Below, piece by piece: positions 6,864 to 12,499 of a DNA stretch of 14,357 bases; position 1 is the stretch's first letter; the number at the start of each line of letters is the position of its first letter. Position numbers and translations under genes: made by a program. Source of the DNA: an uncultured bacterium (GTDB lineage Bacteria; Acidobacteriota; UBA890). Under the pieces are notes generated by a model. It saw only the letters and a program-made list of their open reading frames with translations, was not told the DNA's origin and did no database searches. Where the stretch lies: positions 1-14,357 of the forward strand of contig CALAKE010000086.1 in NCBI GenBank assembly GCA_937922775.1. The letters are read 5' to 3'.

Positions 6864-7373
6864 TTGAAACGTATTTACCTCCTCCGTCACGCGAAGTCCG
6901 ACTGGGAAGCCGACTACGAGGCCGACCATGAGCGCCCTTTGAACAAGCGCGGGCGGGGTGCCGCGCAGCAAATGGGGAGATTTCTCACGGTCGTCGGGCA
7001 GACTCCGGATCTCGTGGTCACCTCATCCGCGGTCAGGGCTGCCGATACGGTGGAGCTGGCGATGAGCGCTGGATCATGGTCGTGCCCGGTGGAGGTCACC
7101 CGCGACCTCTATGCCTCCTCACCCAGCGCCGTGATGCATCTCGTCCAGACGTTCGCAGGCTCGCACGACCGGCTCCTGCTCGTCGGGCATGAGCCGACAT
7201 GGTCTGAGCTCGCCAGTGCCCTGATCGGCGGTGGCCACGTGAGGCTGCCGACGGCCGCTCTCGCCCGTATTGATTTCGACGTCGAGGGCTGGGCGGAGGT
7301 CGAGTTCGGGGCCGGCATCCTCACCTGGGTAGTAACCCCTAAGCTCCTCACGCGGCTGGGGTTGGCCGTCTAG
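6864..7373 (+). CDS. sixA: SixA-like phosphohistidine phosphatase (histidine phosphatase superfamily)
   Basis: This 169-aa branch-2-type histidine phosphatase begins with KRIYLLRHAKSDW. The RHA motif gives the phospho-accepting H9, and a second catalytic histidine, H109, lies in GHEPTW. SSAVRAADTVE at 54-64 and PLNKRG at 25-30 are typical of SixA, which removes phosphate from phosphohistidine, for example on histidine-kinase phosphotransfer domains. The start chosen is TTG at 6864, because GGGAG lies six bases upstream and conserved sequence begins at once. An upstream GTG at 6816 would add 16 residues with no family resemblance. The gene is divergent from ppk1, whose catalysis uses phosphohistidine, and convergent with the phosphate transporter. 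Whether it acts on a signalling protein, on PPK1 or on a small molecule cannot be told from sequence. The superfamily call is strong; the symbol is by similarity. Confidence 0.85.
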   Translation: MKRIYLLRHAKSDWEADYEADHERPLNKRGRGAAQQMGRFLTVVGQTPDLVVTSSAVRAADTVELAMSAGSWSCPVEVTRDLYASSPSAVMHLVQTFAGSHDRLLLVGHEPTWSELASALIGGGHVRLPTAALARIDFDVEGWAEVEFGAGILTWVVTPKLLTRLGLAV

Positions 7374-7443
7374 GCGGCCCCGCTCCTGCGAATCGTACTG
7401 GTCCCATCGGCACCAGCGCGCGGAGAGCCTCGAGAGGTCTGGG

Positions 7444-9201
7444 CTAGCCCCGAAGCACATCTCCACTGACGTCCTGCGGAGGAATCGCGGCCCGTGCCAT
7501 GCGGCGGGCGAAGTAGTAGATCCTCTTGAGGTTATCGAGGATGTCGATCTCGATCGTATACGTGGACAGCCGATTGGGCTCCGCGGCCACGAGCCTGCGC
7601 GTCTGGTGCTCGGCGGCTGAGTCGGCGAGGCCACCTATCGTGCCCTTCATATCGAGCACGAGCATCGCCGCGCTCTCGTTTTTCTGCGTCACGGCTTGCA
7701 GGGCCGCATCCACCGCTTTTTCGACCTGGCTGTGGAAGTCGCTGATCACCTTGCGTGTCGCATCGCTGATTCTCACCCCATCCTCGATCCGTGAAAGGCC
7801 GAGGGTTACCAGATTGGTCTCGATAATGTCCCCGATGCTCTCGAGATCATTCGCCGCTTCCATGAGGCGAAAGAGCTCTTCCGTTTGCGGCCTTCTGAGA
7901 GCAGTTTGGCTGATCTTCCCGAGGTAGGTGACGATATGTCCATGCAGCGTATCGACCTGGCTATCGGCATCGGCGATGTTCAGAAGCTCCTCCTGACTGC
8001 CGTTCACCATCGCCGGCAGAATCGCGTCGTACATTCTCGTGACCCGGTCACCCATGTGGAGAATCTCCATCCGGGCACGGTCGAGGGCCAGGCCGGGTGT
8101 GATGAACAATTCCTCGTCTAGGTACTTGGCTCGCAGGACCTCCTCCTCCAGCGGGCGATCGGGAACGAGGTACTGGACCAGGCGAGCGAATTGAGGCGCG
8201 AAGGGGACGAACAAAAGCGCGTTGGTGATGTTGAAGATCGTGTGCGCGTTGGCGATCTGCCGCGGGGTCTCCGCGGCGAGCTTGGCGGTACCCTGCAGCT
8301 CTGTCGCATGCGGTGAAAACCAGATCACCAGATCGGAGAGGTAGCCGATGAAGCTGACCCAAATCAGGACACCCAGGATGTTGAAGACGACGTGAACCAC
8401 CGCGGCCCTCAGCGCCTCTCGCGGCTTGCCAATGGCGGCGAACATCGCTGTCACGCAGGTGCCGATGTTAGCGCCGAAGATCAGAGCGATGCCGGCGGGC
8501 AGAGTGATCAACCCTTGGCTGGCCAAGACGATGACGATTCCCGTAGTGGCCGACGAGGACTGGATCAGGGCAGTGAGCGCCGCCCCAGCCAGAATGCCCG
8601 GAAACGGAGACTCGAGACGCACCATCAGGTCCAGAAAGGGCTGGAACGAGCGCAGGGGGGCCATCGCGTCGCCCATGATCCCCATGCCGAGGAAGATCAG
8701 GCCGAGCCCCATGATGCCGGCGCCATAGTCACGAAAGAGCCGTCTCTTGGCAACAAACATGAAGCCGAAGCCGACTGCAACGAGTAGCAAGGCATACTGC
8801 GTGACCTTGAACGCGATGATCTGCGCCGTGACCGTGGTGCCGATATTCGCCCCCATGATCACGCCGACCGACTGCGACATCGTCATGATCCCGGCGGTGA
8901 TGAACCCGACCACAAGGACGGTTGTCACGGATGACGATTGGATGACAGCGGTAACGAAGGCGCCTGTCAGCGCTCCCATCCAGCGATTCGTGGTGAGGCG
9001 TGTCAGCAAGACCTTCATGCGACCGCCCGCCACCGACTTGAGGGCCCGGGTCATCTGCTCCATGCCGAAGAGGAACAGAGCCAGGCCTCCCAGCAGCCCT
9101 GAGATCAGCGGAAACAATTGCAGGCCGCCGGCTGCTTCCATGCCTGAGGTCGTCAACCTTTCTATCGAGAACAGCACGCTCTCATGATGGACGCTCGTCA
9201 T
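7444..9201 (-). CDS. Na+/phosphate cotransporter with PhoU-like C-terminal domain
   Basis: This 585-aa inner-membrane protein belongs to the NptA/YjbB (PNaS) family, which moves inorganic phosphate with Na+. Two inverted Na/Pi repeats are visible. The first has VIQSSSVTT at 86-94 and GANIGTTVTA at 117-126. The second has LIQSSSATT at 212-220 and GANIGTCVTA at 243-252. The paired QSSS motifs are the substrate- and ion-binding signature. About eight or more hydrophobic segments lie between residues 30 and 345. Residues about 375-570 are a soluble helical PhoU-like domain, often regulatory in this family. The ATG start is supported by AGGGAG seven bases upstream. Family members can import phosphate or, like E. 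coli YjbB, export it; the direction here is not visible. The gene is convergent with the sixA-like gene and divergent from the 2PGK fusion. Confidence 0.94.
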   Translation of the reverse strand: MTSVHHESVLFSIERLTTSGMEAAGGLQLFPLISGLLGGLALFLFGMEQMTRALKSVAGGRMKVLLTRLTTNRWMGALTGAFVTAVIQSSSVTTVLVVGFITAGIMTMSQSVGVIMGANIGTTVTAQIIAFKVTQYALLLVAVGFGFMFVAKRRLFRDYGAGIMGLGLIFLGMGIMGDAMAPLRSFQPFLDLMVRLESPFPGILAGAALTALIQSSSATTGIVIVLASQGLITLPAGIALIFGANIGTCVTAMFAAIGKPREALRAAVVHVVFNILGVLIWVSFIGYLSDLVIWFSPHATELQGTAKLAAETPRQIANAHTIFNITNALLFVPFAPQFARLVQYLVPDRPLEEEVLRAKYLDEELFITPGLALDRARMEILHMGDRVTRMYDAILPAMVNGSQEELLNIADADSQVDTLHGHIVTYLGKISQTALRRPQTEELFRLMEAANDLESIGDIIETNLVTLGLSRIEDGVRISDATRKVISDFHSQVEKAVDAALQAVTQKNESAAMLVLDMKGTIGGLADSAAEHQTRRLVAAEPNRLSTYTIEIDILDNLKRIYYFARRMARAAIPPQDVSGDVLRG

Positions 9202-9289
9202 TCGATCGCTCCCTCTTATACAGGGATCCGGGGCGGAATATCCACAGCTTCCTCCCCCGTGGCGCGCCTGCCTCCCTGCACCACGCCGA

Positions 9290-9298
9290 TGCTAGAAT
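9290..9298 (+). promoter_or_regulatory. Candidate extended -10 promoter for the 2PGK/ApgM fusion gene
   Basis: TGC-TAGAAT is an extended -10 element (TGn plus five of six consensus bases). No good -35 lies at the usual distance, which extended -10 promoters tolerate. Transcription would begin near 9305, after the ATG at 9297. This supports the downstream ATG at 9399 as the real start, with a leader of about 95 bases. This is inference from motif matching only. Confidence 0.4.
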
Positions 9299-9398
9299 GC
9301 CGGAGTCCGTGCCGCAGAGGCCGCTTTGTACTGCAGCTTCCCCGCAAGCGGCAACCATCCCGACGGCCAGAAGAGGGCCCGATCAAGGGCAAGCTCAC

Positions 9399-11858
9399 AT
9401 GACGAAAGACGCTGACAAGGGCCGGCGCAGGCAGCTGCAGGTCATCAATTCGGAAGGTACGAGCCACAGATTCCTGCGCGGCATGATCACCCACGATCTA
9501 GTGCAGCGAGGACTGAGCTTCGAGGACGCGTACTCCGTCGCTCGGGCCATACGCGGAAAGCTCCTCGAGCGGGAGGAGATCACCACCTCTGAGCTTCGCG
9601 ACCTGATCGATGAGCATGTCGAGAGAGTCTTTGGCGCCGAGGCTGCGGAGGGTCTCAAGGCACTGGTGCTTCCTGTTTCCGAGCTGCGGGTCCTCTACGA
9701 CGGCCAGAAGCAACTCTTCTCGCGCGGCTTGCTGGCCCGCAGCATCAATGCCGCGGGTATTGATCTCGACAAAGCCTATGCGCTCGTCAACGAGCTCGAG
9801 GGTGATCTGCGCTCTGAGGGGCTCGACGATATCCCGAGCGCGGAAATCGCGCGGCGCGCAGATGAGCTCATCGAGGGACATGTCGGGAAGATGGCGGCAA
9901 AGCAGTACCGGCTCGTGCGACGGATGCGCTCGATGCCGCGACCGTTGGTGATCTACATCGGAGGTGCCAGCGGAACGGGCAAGTCCTCGCTGGCGCTCGA
10001 GTTGGCGCCGCTGCTCCGCATCTATCAAGTCAACGCGACCGACACGATCCGCCAGGTCATGCGCATGGTCTTCACTCCGAGCATCATGCCCGCGTTGCAC
10101 AAATCGAGCTTCGAGGTTGCCACCCCCCTCGAGGTTCTCGCCACGGAAGATGCCGTGGGGTCGCCGGGCGATCCTGAGTATGCGCAGCGGCTCGTGGCCT
10201 CATTCGAGGAGCAAGCCAGCCGCGTTTGTGTCGGTGTTCGCGCCGTCGTCGAGAGAGCGATCGCCGAGAACAACAGCATCATCGTTGAAGGCGTGCATCT
10301 ACATCCGGCCATTGTTCCTTTTGCGGATCTCGAGGGCAGTGCCTACCAGGTTCCGCTCGTGCTGGCAACGTTGAACGAGGAGACTCATCGAGCCCGGTTC
10401 TTGGCTCGATCAAAGAGCTGGGGTCGCAGGGCGGAACGTTATCTGGAACGATTCGGTTCCATTCGGGCCATCCACGACTACCTTCTGCAGCAGGCCGAAT
10501 CCAACGAAGTCCAGGAGTTGGACACGTCACAGGCCGATCCTTCGAGCGGGCGAACGCTGCGCCTCGTTACCGCCATGGTCGAAAAGCGGGTTCCCTCGAT
10601 GGCCATGGCCCGCGCACCGGAGCGCCAGCGACTGTGCCCGACACTGCTTCTGGTCATCGATGGCCTGGCGGACCGTCCGGTCCGTGCGCTGGGAGGGAGA
10701 ACTCCATTGCAGGCGGCGAACACCCCAACGCTCGATCGGCTGGCGATGGAGGGACGTTGCGGCCTGGCCGATGCCGTCTCGCCTGGGGTCGTCCCTGATA
10801 CCGCCGCCGGCACGCTCGCCGTGCTGGGCCAGTCGCCTCTGGCCTTGAAGCGTGGTCCCGTGGAGGCCGTCGGCGCGGGCCTGTCGCTCTCTCCAGATGA
10901 CATTGCCCTACGCGCCAACCTCGCAACCGTGGATGAGCATGGCGTGGTCATCGATCGACGAGCTGGCCGCATTCGCGGCGAGACCGAAGAGTTGGCGCGA
11001 GCCATCGACCGATTGCCTCTCCCCCGCAGTGTGCCCAAGGATGTCGAGGTCCGGGTCGCGCCCTCCACCGAGCACCGTCTCGCGGTCGTTCTCAAGGGCC
11101 AGCACCTATCCTCCGAGATCACGGGCAGCGACCCGGGCGATGGCTCCTCGGCGGCCCCGGCCCTCATCGCGGAGGCGCTTGATCCGAACAACCGCGATGC
11201 GGTCTTCACGGCCCGCATCCTAGCGCTCTTCGAGCAGGAGGCACGCGGGGTGCTCGACCAGCATCCCATCAATGCCGCCCGCCGGGAGGAGGGCTTGTTC
11301 CCCGCGAATGCCATCTTGACCCGCGGCGCCGGTCGGATTCATCGCTTGATACCGCTCGAGGAGGCCGGGATGCCGCTGCGCCTGGTGTGTGTCAGCGGTG
11401 ATCGCACGATTCTCGGCCTGTGCAGCTGGCTGGGCGCGGAGATCGTGACGAAGGACGGCATGACAGCCAACCTCGACACGGATTTGAAGCTCAAGTTCAA
11501 GGAAGCCCGCGATGCCCTGCGCCGCAGTGATCTGGTCCTGCTACAGGTCAAAGGCGCTGACATTGCAGCACACGATCGTCGACCGGAGCTCAAGGTCGAG
11601 TTTCTCGAAAAGCTGGACCGCCGGCTGGGAAGGCTCGTCGACGATTTCAAGGGGTGCTTGCGCGTCGCCGTCGGCTCGGACCACGCGACGGTCTCCGAGA
11701 GCGGACAGCACGCCGCTGATCCATTGCCGGTCTTGATCTGGGGGAATGGCATCGAGCCCGATGAGGTCGAGCGGTTTGATGAGATGTCGGTCGCGTCCGG
11801 CGCTTTGCAGCGCTTCCCACTCCAGCTTCTGCTGAGCAGGCTGTACGACCTCACCTGA
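9399..11858 (+). CDS. Fusion: two ATP-cones + 2-phosphoglycerate kinase-like + ApgM-type phosphoglycerate mutase-like
   Basis: This is an 819-aa, four-part protein. Residues ~12-78 and ~92-170 are two ATP-cone-like modules (HRFLRGMITHDL, then KQLFSRGLLARSI), as found in front of archaeal 2-phosphoglycerate kinase. Residues ~183-400 are the P-loop kinase with GGASGTGKSS at 188-197. Known archaeal relatives make 2,3-bisphosphoglycerate from 2-phosphoglycerate and ATP. Residues ~413-819 match archaeal-type cofactor-independent phosphoglycerate mutase: DGLADRP at 421-427, GGRTPLQAA at 432-440, LFPANAILTRGAG at 633-645, D721/H725, SDH at 760-762 and HAADP at 771-775. The usual phosphoserine motif is not preserved (465-472 read VPDTAAGT). 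The start at 9399 has AGGG nine bases upstream. An in-frame ATG at 9297 would add 34 low-complexity residues and has no ribosome-binding site. Domain calls are firm by eye; the true reactions are uncertain. It is transcribed away from the phosphate transporter. Confidence 0.87.
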   Translation: MTKDADKGRRRQLQVINSEGTSHRFLRGMITHDLVQRGLSFEDAYSVARAIRGKLLEREEITTSELRDLIDEHVERVFGAEAAEGLKALVLPVSELRVLYDGQKQLFSRGLLARSINAAGIDLDKAYALVNELEGDLRSEGLDDIPSAEIARRADELIEGHVGKMAAKQYRLVRRMRSMPRPLVIYIGGASGTGKSSLALELAPLLRIYQVNATDTIRQVMRMVFTPSIMPALHKSSFEVATPLEVLATEDAVGSPGDPEYAQRLVASFEEQASRVCVGVRAVVERAIAENNSIIVEGVHLHPAIVPFADLEGSAYQVPLVLATLNEETHRARFLARSKSWGRRAERYLERFGSIRAIHDYLLQQAESNEVQELDTSQADPSSGRTLRLVTAMVEKRVPSMAMARAPERQRLCPTLLLVIDGLADRPVRALGGRTPLQAANTPTLDRLAMEGRCGLADAVSPGVVPDTAAGTLAVLGQSPLALKRGPVEAVGAGLSLSPDDIALRANLATVDEHGVVIDRRAGRIRGETEELARAIDRLPLPRSVPKDVEVRVAPSTEHRLAVVLKGQHLSSEITGSDPGDGSSAAPALIAEALDPNNRDAVFTARILALFEQEARGVLDQHPINAARREEGLFPANAILTRGAGRIHRLIPLEEAGMPLRLVCVSGDRTILGLCSWLGAEIVTKDGMTANLDTDLKLKFKEARDALRRSDLVLLQVKGADIAAHDRRPELKVEFLEKLDRRLGRLVDDFKGCLRVAVGSDHATVSESGQHAADPLPVLIWGNGIEPDEVERFDEMSVASGALQRFPLQLLLSRLYDLT

Positions 11859-11928
11859 TTTGCGGGTGTTTCTTCTCTGTGTTGTTCACGCCCCCGCTAT
11901 CAACCCGGCTGCCGAGACGCGACTCGAA

Positions 11929-11938
11929 TTTACGTAAA
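11929..11938. repeat. Perfect 10-bp palindrome TTTACGTAAA
   Basis: The perfect palindrome lies 71 bp after the fusion gene stop, in the AT-richer stretch. It could be a small regulator-binding site, but it is short enough to be chance. Confidence 0.35.
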
Positions 11939-12048
11939 GTTCTGAGAGTTTCGGTTATTTAGTTTGAAGACGGTCATTTCTTTCGCACATTTCCACCATA
12001 AATCGCTCCCCGGCACATTATTCAGACCTTGCCCACTAGGCCAGGTGT

Positions 12049-12069
12049 CGAATAGGACATCGATATTCG
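12049..12069. repeat. Inverted repeat CGAATA-N9-TATTCG
   Basis: Perfect 6-bp arms with a 9-base spacer, 36 bp upstream of the 91-aa gene. The size and position suit an operator or an RNA hairpin in the leader. It may instead be chance. Confidence 0.35.
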
Positions 12070-12073
12070 CCGC

Positions 12074-12090
12074 CCGCGCCCGGGGCGCGG
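12074..12090. repeat. GC-rich inverted repeat CCGCGCCC-G-GGGCGCGG
   Basis: Perfect 8-bp arms around one base, which can fold as a 7-bp stem with a 3-base loop. It ends 15 bases before the ATG at 12106 and just before its GGGA ribosome-binding site. No U-tract follows, so it is unlikely to be an intrinsic terminator. It could affect initiation of the 91-aa gene. Confidence 0.5.
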
Positions 12091-12105
12091 ACGATCGGGA
12101 CAGAG

Positions 12106-12381
12106 ATGAACGATACGGCCCTCATCAAGGTTCTCGCTGATCTGTTCAGGGACGCGAGGGAGGCACACAGGCGGGCCCACGGGGAAAGCACCGATCCCGA
12201 ATGGCCGCTTTGGTACGCGGATTACCTGCAGCACCGGCTAGGTAAACGGCTGAAAGCCCAATTCACCAAGAGCGAGCTCGTCTATCTTCTCGTCAAAGCC
12301 GACCGAGAACGCGAGTATCGGGCGCCCGGCGCCGATTTGACCAGCTACTACGCCAAGTTCTTCTACGAGCGCTACCTCTAG
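12106..12381 (+). CDS. Small conserved-looking protein of unknown function (91 aa)
   Basis: I cannot assign a function. The protein is soluble and mostly helical in appearance, with no signal peptide or membrane segment. It has an aromatic block PEWPLWYADYL at residues 31-41, a central FTKSELVYLLVKADRE at 53-68, and an aromatic C-terminus YYAKFFYERYL at 81-91. This layout resembles short uncharacterised proteins I associate with many GC-rich bacteria, but I cannot name the family. The ATG has GGGA five bases upstream. Two inverted repeats sit immediately before it. It is separated by 247 bp from the 2PGK fusion and by 118 bp from the convergent permease, so it is probably its own transcription unit. 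Coding is supported by the ribosome-binding site and by sequence composition in this frame. Confidence 0.75.
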   Translation: MNDTALIKVLADLFRDAREAHRRAHGESTDPEWPLWYADYLQHRLGKRLKAQFTKSELVYLLVKADREREYRAPGADLTSYYAKFFYERYL

Positions 12382-12412
12382 CGGCTGGGGATCAAGACAC
12401 CTTCCTGATTCT

Positions 12413-12463
12413 CTCTTGGTCCTCTATTGGGACGCTGTGTTTCTGAACCCTTGCCACCAAGAG
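12413..12463. repeat. Inverted repeat CTCTTGGT-N35-ACCAAGAG between convergent genes
   Basis: Perfect 8-bp arms in the 118-bp gap between two convergent genes. It might form a large hairpin at the ends of both transcripts. The long spacer makes a simple intrinsic terminator less likely. Confidence 0.4.
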
Positions 12464-12465
12464 TG

Positions 12466-12485
12466 GGATAACCCCGCTGTTGTCC
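12466..12485 (+). terminator. Weak candidate terminator after the 91-aa gene
   Basis: GGATAAC, six loop bases, then GTTGTCC form a 7-bp stem with one G-U pair, followed by the T-rich tctcttcgtctt. Position between convergent genes fits a terminator, but the stem is modest and the T-tract is interrupted. Confidence 0.3.
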
Positions 12486-12499
12486 TCTCTTCGTCTTCC

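Larger units (their letters stand above)
11859..12105. other. Intergenic region with AT-richer core and three inverted repeats
   Basis: No gene is seen in these 247 bp. Bases ~11925-12025 are clearly more AT-rich than the surroundings, as expected for a promoter region, but no convincing -35/-10 pair was found. It contains a 10-bp palindrome, a 6-bp-arm inverted repeat and an 8-bp GC-rich inverted repeat, listed separately. No terminator with a U-tract was found after the 2PGK fusion gene. Confidence 0.5.

Noticed and set aside
7398..7416. Possible terminator between the sixA-like gene and the transporter (CTGGT...ACCAG)
   Set aside because: Only a 5-bp stem, with a mismatch above it and no T-tract on either strand.
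9215..9220. TATAAG on the - strand as -10 of the transporter gene
   Set aside because: Transcription would begin after the AGGGAG ribosome-binding site at 9209-9214, so it cannot serve this start.
9297..9398. Upstream ATG for the 2PGK/ApgM fusion gene
   Set aside because: It has no ribosome-binding site, adds 34 low-complexity residues, and overlaps a candidate -10 element. The ATG at 9399 is preferred, though not proven.
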